From Pedobacter cryoconitis (GTDB lineage: Bacteria > Bacteroidota > Bacteroidia > Sphingobacteriales > Sphingobacteriaceae), in assembly GCA_019352875.1 (NCBI GenBank), contig JAAAFW010000006.1, positions 1,393,359-1,457,358 of the forward strand: a DNA stretch of 64,000 nt, read 5' to 3'. Both the position numbers and the translations under genes were made by a program. Position 1 is the first letter of the stretch. The number at the start of each line of letters is the position of its first letter. This document shows positions 9,434 to 18,886 of this stretch, in pieces. The notes under the pieces were generated by a model. That model was not told where the DNA came from and did not search any database. It worked only from the letters and a program-made list of their open reading frames with translations.

Positions 9434-10612
9434 ATGAATTTGAACCGTTACGTCTTTCCTGCAGTTGTATTATTTGCAGGATTATCCACTGCCTGTAATT
9501 CTGAAACAGCTAAACAATCAGCGGCAGACTCGCTGAGTCATAGTTCTGCGGCAGCTGTCCTGCCCGATACACTGGCTTTTCAAGGTAAATACAATGAACA
9601 GGCAACTCATTTATACGTATTAAAAAATAAAAGTGGCGATGAAGCCGCAATTACCAATTATGGCGGTCGGGTAGTATCATTGTTGGTAAAAGATAATAAA
9701 GACCAACTGGTTGATGTGGTTCTGGGCCATGACGCTATCGGGCCTTACCAGGAAAAACCGGAATCTTATTACGGTGCTCTTATCGGTAGATATGGAAATC
9801 GTATAGCCAAAGGAAAATTTACGCTCGACGGTAAGACCTATCAGCTGCAGATAAATAATGGCGTGAATTCTTTGCATGGTGGAACTGATGGTTATCAGGC
9901 AAAAGTATGGGGTGGCAGGCAGGTAGATCCGCAAACTGTGGAACTTAACTATATATCAAAAGATGGCGAAGGGGGTTATCCCGGTAATCTGCAGGTTAAA
10001 GTTACCTATACGCTGCAGGATGATCATTCATTGAAGATTGCTTATGAAGCAAAAACAGATAAAGCTACGCCTGTTAATCTGACTAATCATTCCTTTTTTA
10101 ACCTGAACGGCGCAGGTGATCCATCGGTACTGGATCATATTGTTCAATTAAATGCTGACGAATATACGCCTGTTGATACCGCTCTCATACCAACTGGTAA
10201 GCTGGCTAAAGTTGCGGGTACACCCTTCGATTTTACCAAACCAACCCCAATAGGAGAGCGGATTGACGCAGATGACGCACAGCTTAAAAACGGTAAAGGA
10301 TATGATCACAATTTTGTATTGAGAAAAGGAGATGGACTGAAGCAGGCCGCGATAGTGAGCAGCCCGAAAACGGGAATTGAAATGGAAGTACTTACCGAAG
10401 AACCGGGGGTACAGTTCTATACAGGAAACTTTATGACAGGTGAAAAAGATAATGGAAAAGGGAAGACCCGTTACGGATACCGTTCTGCTTTCTGCCTGGA
10501 AACTCAGCATTTTCCGGATTCACCGAATCAGCCATCATTTCCTTCGACTATTTTACAGCCAGGTAAAACACTTAATTCCACAACGGTGTATAAGTTTTCT
10601 GTCAAAAAATAA
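9434..10612 (+). CDS. galM: Aldose 1-epimerase (mutarotase), lipoprotein
   Basis: Interconverts alpha and beta anomers of aldoses. The 392-residue protein begins with a lipoprotein signal (MNLNRYVFPAVVLFAG) and lipobox STAC at Cys21, so it should be exported and lipid-anchored. The mature part shows the mutarotase landmarks: the substrate-binding arginine region IGRYGNRIAKGKF, the catalytic histidine in NLTNHSFFNLNG and the catalytic glutamate in CLETQHFPDSPNQP. Its place opposite araR and just before tkt suggests it prepares the arabinose anomer in the periplasm for uptake or isomerisation; that is inference. Confidence 0.94.
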   Translation: MNLNRYVFPAVVLFAGLSTACNSETAKQSAADSLSHSSAAAVLPDTLAFQGKYNEQATHLYVLKNKSGDEAAITNYGGRVVSLLVKDNKDQLVDVVLGHDAIGPYQEKPESYYGALIGRYGNRIAKGKFTLDGKTYQLQINNGVNSLHGGTDGYQAKVWGGRQVDPQTVELNYISKDGEGGYPGNLQVKVTYTLQDDHSLKIAYEAKTDKATPVNLTNHSFFNLNGAGDPSVLDHIVQLNADEYTPVDTALIPTGKLAKVAGTPFDFTKPTPIGERIDADDAQLKNGKGYDHNFVLRKGDGLKQAAIVSSPKTGIEMEVLTEEPGVQFYTGNFMTGEKDNGKGKTRYGYRSAFCLETQHFPDSPNQPSFPSTILQPGKTLNSTTVYKFSVKK

Positions 10613-10671
10613 ACCTGGGAAAACAAAACAGCGTGAATATGATTGTTTAATTGTACACCTAATTATTTGAT

Positions 10672-12678
10672 ATGGAGTCTGAAAACAACTTAGAACAACA
10701 AGCGGTCAATACGGTCCGTGTGTTATCGATAGATGCAGTACAAAAGGCTAATTCCGGTCACCCCGGAATGCCAATGGGAGCTGCGCCAATGGGGCATGTG
10801 CTGTATGCACACGCCATGAATTATAATCCCGGGAACCCCGAATGGGCAAACCGGGACAGGTTTATCCTTTCTGCCGGTCATGGCTGTATGTTACAGTACA
10901 GTTTATTGCACCTGACGGGATTTGATGTCAGTATAGATGATCTGAAAAATTTCAGGCAGCTGCACAGTAAAACTGCCGGTCACCCCGAACATGGACTGAT
11001 CGATGGGGTCGATGTCACAACCGGCCCGCTTGGGCAGGGATTCGCTAATGGAGTCGGTTTTGCCATTGCGCAGAAGCATCTGGCTGCCCGGTATAACAAA
11101 CCAGGCTTCCCCGTTTTTAACTATAAAATATATGCTATTTGCAGTGATGGGGATATGATGGAAGGTGTAACCTCAGAAGCCGCTTCCCTCGCCGGGCATC
11201 TCGAGCTCGGTAACCTCATTTATCTGTATGATGATAACCATATATCAATCGAAGGGGACACAGCTATATCTTTTAATGAGGATGTCGCCAAACGATTCGA
11301 GGCTTATAACTGGCATGTTCAGGTTGTGGAAGACGGAAATGATCTGACAGCTATTCAGAATGCTGTTCGTAATGCACAGCTGGAAACACAGAGACCATCC
11401 CTGATTAAAGTCCGTACGCAGATTGCTTATGGAAGCCCAAATAAAGTAAACACTGCCGGAGCACATGGGTCGCCCCTTGGTGCTGATGAAATCAAACTGG
11501 TCAAAGAAGGTTTTGGTTTTGATCCTGATGCCTTTTTCGAGGTCTCTGCTGAAGTTGCAGATTTTTATAAAAAGGCTGGAGACCGGGGCAAAACAACCAA
11601 TGAGAAATGGGATGAACTTTTCGCGGCGTATGAAAAGGAATTTCCTGAACTGGCTGCAGAGTACACACTTGCCAGGAAAAAACAATTGCCGGAAGGCTGG
11701 AAAGAACAGCTTCCTGTATTTGAACCATCAAAAGATAAAATGGCTACCCGTGTAGCCTCAGGGAAAGTCCTCAATGCGATAGCTGATAAGCTGCCCGGAT
11801 TAATTGGTGGTGCGGCCGATCTTGCACCTTCTACAGAGACATTATTGAAGAAATTTACCAGCTTTAGCAGTGAAGACAGAGGAGGGCGGAATCTACATTT
11901 CGGTATCCGCGAACATGCTATGGGTTCGGCACTTGTGGGTATGGCACTAACTGATGGTGTAATTCCATATGGAGCTACCTTTCTAATTTTCTCTGAATAT
12001 ATGCGTCCACCGATCAGGCTGGCCGCAATTATGAAGATCAGACCTATATTTATTTATACACACGATAGTATAGGTTTAGGTGAGGATGGGACAACCCACC
12101 AACCGGTTGAACAGTTAATTTCTTTACGTGCGATTCCAAATATTACATTAATCAGGCCGGCAGATGCGAATGAAACCGCACATGCCTGGAGAGTGGCGCT
12201 GGAACATAATGATGGTCCGGTGGTATTGGTCTTAACGCGTCAGGGGCTACCGGTATTGGATCAGCAGAAATATGGAAAAGCAGAGGGAGTGGAAAAAGGA
12301 GCTTATATCCTTTCTGAAGCATCTGCAGAGGCGAAACTGATATTAATTGCCACTGGTTCTGAAGTTGCGCTTATATTGGAAGCACAGCAAGATCTGGAAG
12401 CTGCCGGAATTCCGGTCAGAGTGGTAAGCATGCCTTCCTGGGAGTTGTTCGAAAAGCAGGATGCTGCTTACCGGGAGTCAGTTTTCCCGAAAAATATCCG
12501 TAAAAGGCTCGCCGTTGAGACTGGCTCACCTTTAGGCTGGCATAAATACGTTACAGATGAAGGAGATATCCTGGCTATGCACACCTTTGGTGAATCTGCT
12601 CCGGCAGAGGACTTATATAAGGAGTTTGGTTTTACAAAAGAAAATGTGATCAAGAAAGCAAAAGCATTGCTGGATTAA
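10672..12678 (+). CDS. tkt: Transketolase
   Basis: Thiamine-diphosphate enzyme that moves two-carbon units between sugar phosphates in the pentose phosphate pathway. At 668 residues it is full length, with the N-terminal thiamine-binding region (SDGDMMEGVTSEAASLAGH), the middle Pyr domain (GIREHAMGSALVGMAL, HDSIGLGEDGTTHQPVEQL) and the C-terminal domain (ATGSEVALI, MPSWELFEKQD). It follows galM by 59 nt on the same strand. With araBDA next door it would process the xylulose 5-phosphate made from arabinose. The genome may hold another copy; this one is tied to the sugar island by position. Confidence 0.96.
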   Translation: MESENNLEQQAVNTVRVLSIDAVQKANSGHPGMPMGAAPMGHVLYAHAMNYNPGNPEWANRDRFILSAGHGCMLQYSLLHLTGFDVSIDDLKNFRQLHSKTAGHPEHGLIDGVDVTTGPLGQGFANGVGFAIAQKHLAARYNKPGFPVFNYKIYAICSDGDMMEGVTSEAASLAGHLELGNLIYLYDDNHISIEGDTAISFNEDVAKRFEAYNWHVQVVEDGNDLTAIQNAVRNAQLETQRPSLIKVRTQIAYGSPNKVNTAGAHGSPLGADEIKLVKEGFGFDPDAFFEVSAEVADFYKKAGDRGKTTNEKWDELFAAYEKEFPELAAEYTLARKKQLPEGWKEQLPVFEPSKDKMATRVASGKVLNAIADKLPGLIGGAADLAPSTETLLKKFTSFSSEDRGGRNLHFGIREHAMGSALVGMALTDGVIPYGATFLIFSEYMRPPIRLAAIMKIRPIFIYTHDSIGLGEDGTTHQPVEQLISLRAIPNITLIRPADANETAHAWRVALEHNDGPVVLVLTRQGLPVLDQQKYGKAEGVEKGAYILSEASAEAKLILIATGSEVALILEAQQDLEAAGIPVRVVSMPSWELFEKQDAAYRESVFPKNIRKRLAVETGSPLGWHKYVTDEGDILAMHTFGESAPAEDLYKEFGFTKENVIKKAKALLD

Positions 12679-12701
12679 AAATCGATAATCGATAATAAAG
12701 T

Positions 12702-12735
12702 AAAGGCGCTGAGATTTTGTCTCAGCGCCTTTTTT
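12702..12735. terminator. Terminator between tkt and the metal-efflux operon
   Basis: A perfect 13-bp stem, AAAGGCGCTGAGA / TCTCAGCGCCTTT, with a TTTTG loop is followed by more T residues. It lies between convergent genes and is strongest for the plus strand. Confidence 0.85.
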
Positions 12736-12762
12736 ACATCTTAGAGAACAAGAGATCTCCCA

Positions 12763-13977
12763 CTAGTGGGAATCACTGCCGCCGGTAATCTTTGAAAGCA
12801 AATAAAAGGCACCCTTAGTTGCAATCCTTGCATCGTCAGAAAGCTTTTCAAGTGGGCTAATCTGGATAAAGCCCAGTTCGGCGGTACCCGTTTTTACTTC
12901 CAGCTTTCTGAAATGAACTTCTTTTGAACCCGCCTTATTTTCCTGCCTGTCCTGATCCTCTTTCTGGTGATTATCTACAACAAAAATATACTCACGTCCT
13001 GCCGATCTGACTACGGCATCCTGTGGTACTGCCATAGTATGCTCTTCGCCAATATTAATTAATGCCGTTACATACATTCCCGGAATGAGATTTTTTCCTG
13101 CCTGATTATCAATAACAGCATGAACAGTTACACCCTTACTTTCGTCTTCGAAAGATTTGTTGATGCCGGTGATACGCCCGGTTACCTGCTGATCATCCTG
13201 ATTGGTAAGCTGAAAATTTACTTCCTGACCATTTTTAACTTTCATCAAATCCTTCTCAAACACAATAAGATCGCAATGAATCTTTGAATTATCCACAACT
13301 TCCATTACAGAAGTTCCTGGCTGAATAAAAGAACCGGTATTTGCGGTGATCTTTCCGATTGTACCTGAAATCGGAGAACGCAAAGGGAAGCCATGTTTCA
13401 TTTTTCCTGCAGAGACCTCTCCCGGAGAAATACCCAGTTGGCGTAACTGATTTTCAAGCGCAGCAATACCAGACTTTTCAGTCAGGTAGGCGGCTTCTGA
13501 AGATTGAAAGAATTTGCCGGTACCCGCCCCAGCCTGGCGCAGCTGCTTTTGCCGCTCATATTCAGCAGACGTATAACTGAAACTATTTTTAGCAGATAGA
13601 TAATCCTGCTGGATTTTTAGCAGATCCTGATTCTCAATGCTGGCCAGGACCTGTCCTTTACGAACCTGTTCGCCTTCCAACACAGAGATATTACTGATAA
13701 TTCCACCTGATAATACACTTACATTCGCCCTGTTTTGCGGTGGAACTGCAAGCTGCCCGTTTGCTTTAACTACCGCATGCAGGTTTTTCATGGAGACAGT
13801 GCCCAAGGTTATGCCAACAGCTTTCATTTGCGCTTCATTCAGCGCTATTTCTTCTTCTTCATGTCCATGTTCTTCATGGGTAGCTTCAGCATTTTCTCCT
13901 TTTCCCTGCTGACAGCTTTGCAATAAGAGGAAAGGAACGAAAAGCAGGAGCAGGGTGATTTTAATTAGATGCTTCAT
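12763..13977 (-). CDS. RND efflux periplasmic adaptor, metal type (CzcB/CusB-like)
   Basis: Periplasmic membrane-fusion subunit linking the inner-membrane pump to the outer-membrane channel. The 404-residue protein has a lipoprotein signal with lipobox LLQSC, then a histidine- and glutamate-rich stretch (EATHEEHGHEEEE, about residues 31-43) likely to bind metal. A barrel-sandwich and coiled-coil hairpin follow (VLEGEQVRKGQVLASIENQDLLKIQQDY onward), then the beta-barrel domain. Its start overlaps the end of the pump gene by 17 nt, a sign of coupled translation. The exact metal is not decided by this sequence. Confidence 0.93.
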   Translation of the reverse strand: MKHLIKITLLLLFVPFLLLQSCQQGKGENAEATHEEHGHEEEEIALNEAQMKAVGITLGTVSMKNLHAVVKANGQLAVPPQNRANVSVLSGGIISNISVLEGEQVRKGQVLASIENQDLLKIQQDYLSAKNSFSYTSAEYERQKQLRQAGAGTGKFFQSSEAAYLTEKSGIAALENQLRQLGISPGEVSAGKMKHGFPLRSPISGTIGKITANTGSFIQPGTSVMEVVDNSKIHCDLIVFEKDLMKVKNGQEVNFQLTNQDDQQVTGRITGINKSFEDESKGVTVHAVIDNQAGKNLIPGMYVTALINIGEEHTMAVPQDAVVRSAGREYIFVVDNHQKEDQDRQENKAGSKEVHFRKLEVKTGTAELGFIQISPLEKLSDDARIATKGAFYLLSKITGGSDSH

Positions 13978-16900
13978 TTTTTTCTCCTTTTAAATAATGT
14001 AACTGAATAACCGATTGATTGCTGCGGTCTGCAGCTTCCAGATATGACAGCCTGGTCTGGACCACGGCAGACAGGTGTTGTACGTATTCCATATATCCGA
14101 TTTCTCCCAAGCGAAAAGATACCTGCGCAATACGAAGCTGCTCCTCGGACTGAAGCAGGCCTTCAGAAAGGTACCATGCAAGTTCTTTGGCAGAGAGTTC
14201 GGCTTGTTCCTGCTCCTGTGCATATTTAAGTTCCAGCAGCGACCTATCTTGCTCCAGCGTTTGCATGGCAACCTGCAATGCAATTTTCTCACTGCTAATT
14301 TTTGATTTACCTGCTTTGAACCAGAGTGGTACCGATATTCCAGCCTGGAAACCTGCTATCCTGGTCCCTGGAAAATAGGTCCTGGAGATATTAGCCGGGT
14401 TAAAGCCTGAGATAAGCATTTGCTGACTGTAACCAACATTAAAATCGGGCATGAGTCTGGCCTTTTCTACTTTGATTTTTCCAGATGCCACTTCGATCTG
14501 TTGTTGTGCATAAAGTAGCTGTGGATTACTGCTTAGCGCTTCCTTACTGGCAGGTTTATATTGTAATAGGGGTAAACCCGAAGCCGGAAGTTTGATTGAC
14601 AACGATTTCCCTGTCAATTGTTCCAGGATACGTTGCTGCTGATCTTTAGCAGCAACCGTTTTCAGCATTAATAACCGGATTTCCTGATATTTTTGTTTGG
14701 CCGTCATTAGCTCCAGACTGGAGGTTTCGCCAGTTTTAAATCTGGATGTCGCCTTTTCCCGGAAATCCTTGTAGATACTGTCCTGATAGCTCAGCAACCG
14801 GATAGTTTCCAACTCATGCAGTAGACTGTAATATGCCTGCGTAATTGCTTTGCGGACTTCCATTGTTGTCATTTTACCGGCATTAATGGCAAGTCCTGTT
14901 TGACTTTGCAGTAGTTTATGCTGACGAGTATATAATCCTGGCCACGAAAATTCCTGACTGATGCTAATCGCATTGTCATTGTTTCCGCCACCAGTGGGAT
15001 CCTGGCTAAGCGTAAAAACAGTTTTAGGGAGATCTGTTCCGGAACCTTGCAAGGCTTTAGCCTGTTCAATTGTTAAATCTACCTGCTTAAGCTGCCGGTT
15101 ACCGGTTGCAGCATCTTCCAGCAGCTGGTTTAGCTGCGGATCCGTGGATAATTCTGTCTGTACAGGTTTAGATCGGAAATCCTGTGCCTGTACCGTGCCG
15201 GTGCCTGCCAGTACCAGGAATAATACAGGTAGTATTTTACCTGTTTTACCAAGCCCTTTGGCTTCGTCTTTCCCGCTAAACAAGATATAAAGGCAAGGCA
15301 GAACGAATAGTGTCAGAAAGGTGGCCATTAATAGTCCTCCAATAACTACTGTGGCCAGGGGCCGCTGTACTTCTGCTCCTGCACTACCTGATAGCGCCAT
15401 AGGCAGGAAGCCGAACGAGGCTACCGCGGCGGTCATCAGGACTGGTCTCAGACGAATCTTAGTGCCTTCCAGCACGCGTTCATAAATATCGGTCATACCG
15501 TCTGCTTTCAACTGGTTGAAAGAACCGATCAATACAATTCCATTTAATACAGCGACGCCAAAAAGAGCGATAAAGCCGACTCCCGCCGAAATGCTGAAAG
15601 GCATGTCTCGCAGGTGTAGTGCAACAATACCACCCATCGCGGCAAGCGGGACGGCTGTAAATATCAGCAGACTTTGTTTCACCGAACGGAAGGTCAGGTA
15701 GAGTAAGGCAAGAATTAACAGCAAGGCAGCCGGAACCGCAAGAGATAACTTTTGCTTGGCTGCCTGAAGATTTTGGAACTGACCGCCATAGGTAATAAAA
15801 TATCCACTTGGCAATTTCACTTTCTGGTCAATCAGCTTTCTGATTTCTTTCACTGTACTTTCCACATCCCGGCCACTAATATTAAAGCCTACAAAAATCC
15901 TTCGCTTGCCATCCTCGCGACTTACCTGAGCTGGCGCTTCCTTAAAGCCGATATCTGCTACCTGACTCAGTGGGATGCGATGTCCGGAGGGTAACGGGAT
16001 CAGCAGGTTTTCTACATCAGTAATATTATTCCGGAGTTCATCCTGTAACCGTACAACCAGATCAAACCTTTTCTCCCCTTCAAAAACAACGCCTGATACA
16101 CTTCCCGCAAATGCAGTCCGCAGTATCATATTTACGTCGCTGATATTCAGTCCGTATTGAGCAATCTTATTCCGGTTGTAATTGACTGTAATTTGTGGCA
16201 GACCACTAACCTTTTCTATATAAGGTTCCGATACACCTTTTACAGGTGCGATAAGTTTAGAAATTTGTTCCGCCTGAACGGCTAGGATATCCAGATCTTC
16301 ACCAAAAATTTTAATCGCGACATCCTGGCGGATACCGGTCATGAGTTCATTAAAACGCATTTGCATTGGCTGGGTAATTTCAACCTGAATTCCGGGGATG
16401 AGCTCGAGCTCTTCCTCCATTTTCTCCATCATCTCTACCCTTGTTTTTGCAGAAGTCCATTCTGATTTAGGTAGCATGGACAACATCATATCGCCCCTTT
16501 CCAGTGGCATAGGGTCTGTTGGGATCTCTGAACTTCCAATACGGGTAACCGCTTGTTTGACTTCAGGAAACTTAGCTTTCAATAAAGCTTCTGCTTTCCC
16601 GAACGTACTCACTACTTCAGATAATGATGTGCCCTGCATCATAGAAATTTCCACTGTCAGATCACCCTCTTCCAGAACAGGAATAAACTCGCCTCCCATA
16701 CGGCTGAAAAACCAGATGGAGAAGATGAACAGAATCAGCGTCACAGAAACAATGAAGGTCCGGATACGCAGAACCTTCACTAATGCACTATGGTAATAAC
16801 CCTGTAAATAAACTATCATACGATCAGACCAGCTTTCTTTGTGTACAGTGTTTTTGCTGAGAAACAAGGCGCTCATCATTGGCACATAGGTGAGTGAAAG

Positions 16901-18376
16901 AATAAATGCACCTAAAATGGCAAATACAACGGTTTCAGCCATGGGACGGAACATTTTCCCTTCAATACCCATCAGTGCAAATAGCGGTAGGTAAACGATC
17001 AGGATAATCAGCTCACCGAAAGATGCGCTGGTTCTGATTCTGGAAGATGCCTGATACACTTCTTCATCCATTTCTTTTTGTGTCAGCCTGGTTTGCCCGC
17101 CTTCATTTTTTCGGGTACTTAGACGGAAGACTATAGCTTCAACGATGATAACTGCACCATCCACGATTAAACCAAAATCTATAGCGCCCAGACTCATCAG
17201 GTTTCCGGATACACCAAAGAACCGCATCATAGCGAAGGCAAAGAGCATAGAAAGTGGAATGACAGAGGCAACGACCAATCCGGCCCGTAAATTACCAAGC
17301 AGCAGAACCAGAACTAGAATTACAATTAAAGCACCTTCCATCAGATTGGTCCTTACTGTGCTCATGGCACGGCCGACCAGCTCCGTCCGGTCGATGATCG
17401 GTTCTATAACTACACCTTCAGGAAGGGATTTTTGAATTTGTGCCATACGGGTTTTAACATCCTTAATGACATCATTAAAGTTTTCTCCCTTTAACATCAA
17501 GGTAACTCCTGCTACTGCTTCACCTTCACCATTACGGGTAACTGCGCCATAACGGGTCGCACTTCCAAATTGAACCTTGGCGATATCACGAATTAAAACC
17601 GGTCGGCCGGCGATATTCCTGACGACAATACTTCCGATTTCTTCCAAAGAAGCAACCTGTCCGGTACCCCTGATAAAATAGACGTTATTTTGTTGCTCAA
17701 TATAGGAGCCCCCGGTATTTTCGTTATTCTTTTCCAGCGCGGTGAATACCTCTGGAATGGTCAGGCCCATTGCGTTTAGCTTGTCATTGTCCAACGCAAC
17801 TTCATACTGTTTCACAAAACCACCCCAGCCGCTTACTTCGGCTACGCCCGGTGTTCCGGCCAGCTGGGTTCTCACCAGCCAGTCCTGCAGGGTGCGCAGG
17901 TCGGTCGCACTATATTTTCCTTCATAGCCCTTTTTAGTGTGGAGGACGTATTGATAAATCTCTCCTAATCCGGTGGTTATGGGAGCCAGTATGGTCTTGG
18001 CCAGACTTGGCGGAATATTGGCTTCAGCCTCTTTTAATTGTTCATTGACTTGTTGGCGCGCCCAGTAAATATCAGTCTCATCCTTGAATACAAGGGTAAT
18101 TACAGATATTCCTGAGCGGGAAACAGATCTTTTTTCCAGTATGCCGGGAATATTGGCCATGGAAAGTTCGATAGGAGCGGTAATATATTGTTCTACTTCC
18201 TGTGCACCCAGGCTTGGTGCCTGGGAAATAATCTGTACCTGGTTATTGGTAATATCCGGCTGTGCATCTATCGGTAAATGATAGATAGAATAAATGCCCC
18301 AAAGGATGAGTCCAAAGGTCATCAGCCCGATAGCTACCTTGTTCCGTACAGAGAACGAGATAATACGGTCAAACAT
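13961..18376 (-). CDS. Heavy-metal RND pump fused to a TolC-like outer-membrane domain (CzcA-CzcC fusion)
   Basis: Proton-driven metal exporter. The ATG at 18376 (MFDRIISFSVRNKVAIG) is chosen over an upstream TTG at 18418 because it begins exactly where CzcA proteins begin. About the first 1,035 residues are a complete CusA/CzcA pump. The helix-4 signature near residue 400 reads DFGLIVDGAVIIVE, the D-D-E pattern of the divalent-cation (Co/Zn/Cd) groups and not the copper/silver pattern. A hydrophobic stretch, KILPVLFLVLAGTGTVQAQ (about 15174-15240), then leads into roughly 400 residues of TolC-family channel (FSWPGLYTRQHK, coiled-coil helices). Total length is 1,471 residues. Such fusions are known in Bacteroidota. 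It starts the pair with the adaptor and follows the Cys-rich small gene. Confidence 0.93.
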   Translation of the reverse strand: MFDRIISFSVRNKVAIGLMTFGLILWGIYSIYHLPIDAQPDITNNQVQIISQAPSLGAQEVEQYITAPIELSMANIPGILEKRSVSRSGISVITLVFKDETDIYWARQQVNEQLKEAEANIPPSLAKTILAPITTGLGEIYQYVLHTKKGYEGKYSATDLRTLQDWLVRTQLAGTPGVAEVSGWGGFVKQYEVALDNDKLNAMGLTIPEVFTALEKNNENTGGSYIEQQNNVYFIRGTGQVASLEEIGSIVVRNIAGRPVLIRDIAKVQFGSATRYGAVTRNGEGEAVAGVTLMLKGENFNDVIKDVKTRMAQIQKSLPEGVVIEPIIDRTELVGRAMSTVRTNLMEGALIVILVLVLLLGNLRAGLVVASVIPLSMLFAFAMMRFFGVSGNLMSLGAIDFGLIVDGAVIIVEAIVFRLSTRKNEGGQTRLTQKEMDEEVYQASSRIRTSASFGELIILIVYLPLFALMGIEGKMFRPMAETVVFAILGAFILSLTYVPMMSALFLSKNTVHKESWSDRMIVYLQGYYHSALVKVLRIRTFIVSVTLILFIFSIWFFSRMGGEFIPVLEEGDLTVEISMMQGTSLSEVVSTFGKAEALLKAKFPEVKQAVTRIGSSEIPTDPMPLERGDMMLSMLPKSEWTSAKTRVEMMEKMEEELELIPGIQVEITQPMQMRFNELMTGIRQDVAIKIFGEDLDILAVQAEQISKLIAPVKGVSEPYIEKVSGLPQITVNYNRNKIAQYGLNISDVNMILRTAFAGSVSGVVFEGEKRFDLVVRLQDELRNNITDVENLLIPLPSGHRIPLSQVADIGFKEAPAQVSREDGKRRIFVGFNISGRDVESTVKEIRKLIDQKVKLPSGYFITYGGQFQNLQAAKQKLSLAVPAALLLILALLYLTFRSVKQSLLIFTAVPLAAMGGIVALHLRDMPFSISAGVGFIALFGVAVLNGIVLIGSFNQLKADGMTDIYERVLEGTKIRLRPVLMTAAVASFGFLPMALSGSAGAEVQRPLATVVIGGLLMATFLTLFVLPCLYILFSGKDEAKGLGKTGKILPVLFLVLAGTGTVQAQDFRSKPVQTELSTDPQLNQLLEDAATGNRQLKQVDLTIEQAKALQGSGTDLPKTVFTLSQDPTGGGNNDNAISISQEFSWPGLYTRQHKLLQSQTGLAINAGKMTTMEVRKAITQAYYSLLHELETIRLLSYQDSIYKDFREKATSRFKTGETSSLELMTAKQKYQEIRLLMLKTVAAKDQQQRILEQLTGKSLSIKLPASGLPLLQYKPASKEALSSNPQLLYAQQQIEVASGKIKVEKARLMPDFNVGYSQQMLISGFNPANISRTYFPGTRIAGFQAGISVPLWFKAGKSKISSEKIALQVAMQTLEQDRSLLELKYAQEQEQAELSAKELAWYLSEGLLQSEEQLRIAQVSFRLGEIGYMEYVQHLSAVVQTRLSYLEAADRSNQSVIQLHYLKGEKNEASN

Positions 18377-18432
18377 AAAAATGATGATAAAAGCAGCCCG
18401 CAGAGCTGCAATAAGCAAAAAATAATAAGATT

Positions 18433-18448
18433 AGCCAATTAATTGGCT
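18433..18448. promoter_or_regulatory. 16-bp perfect palindrome between small protein and pump gene
   Basis: AGCCAATTAATTGGCT lies in the 84-nt gap between the stop of the Cys-rich gene and the pump start. It has no loop, so it looks more like a protein-binding site than a terminator. Role unknown. Confidence 0.3.
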
Positions 18449-18460
18449 GGGATTAGATGC

Positions 18461-18775
18461 TTATGCTATTTGAGGCGGCTGCCAGACAGGCATGCTGATT
18501 TCGATATATTTTCCAGCCTGATAAGGACGTGTATTAGTCTGGTGTTCCTTTACCGGAGTGGAAGTCAGGCTCATAATCTTTGCGATACTCGACGTTGCAC
18601 AGCAGGTACAGTTGCAAAAAGGTGAACAGTGATCTGCAGATAAGGCATTTTCATGGTTCTGCGCAGCCAGCTTGACAGTTACTTCTGCGCCGGAAGGCAC
18701 AGGCTGTTCATCGGCGCAGGGCACGAAATTCAGCAAGCTGACCATTATTAAACAGAAAAGCGCAATTACTCGCAT
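18461..18775 (-). CDS. Small secreted Cys-rich protein heading the efflux operon (DUF6660-like)
   Basis: A protein of 104 residues with a signal peptide (MRVIALFCLIMVSLLNFVPC) and a short metal-ligand cluster HCSPFCNCTCC around residues 49-59. I recall proteins of this kind next to Bacteroidota CzcA operons under the label DUF6660, but no function is established that I know. The cluster and the location upstream of the pump, same strand, suggest binding or sensing of the exported metal in the periplasm; that is inference. A -7 box lies 36 nt upstream, so it is probably the first gene of the transcript. Confidence 0.75.
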   Translation of the reverse strand: MRVIALFCLIMVSLLNFVPCADEQPVPSGAEVTVKLAAQNHENALSADHCSPFCNCTCCATSSIAKIMSLTSTPVKEHQTNTRPYQAGKYIEISMPVWQPPQIA

Positions 18776-18810
18776 GAAATAATATTTATGAGCTGTTGTT
18801 ATTCAGCAAG

Positions 18811-18843
18811 CAAATATATCTCATTTAAGCGGAAATGCTAAAA
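18811..18843 (-). promoter_or_regulatory. Probable promoter of the metal-efflux operon
   Basis: On the minus strand TATATTTG (18811-18818) matches the -7 consensus TAnnTTTG. TTTTAG about 19-20 nt upstream is a weaker -33 element. It sits 36 nt before the start of the Cys-rich gene. Confidence 0.5.
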
Positions 18844-18886
18844 TACGATTGTCTTTTAACTGTCAGATACTGTATTTAGTTTTATC

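Noticed and set aside
10148..10510. Open frame of 120 codons opposite galM
   Set aside because: It is wholly inside galM on the other strand, with protein composition typical of a shadow frame. Many similar frames inside other genes were dropped for the same reason.
13961..18376. Sequencing error joining separate czcA and czcC genes
   Set aside because: The frame is continuous with no stop, and such fusions are known in Bacteroidota.
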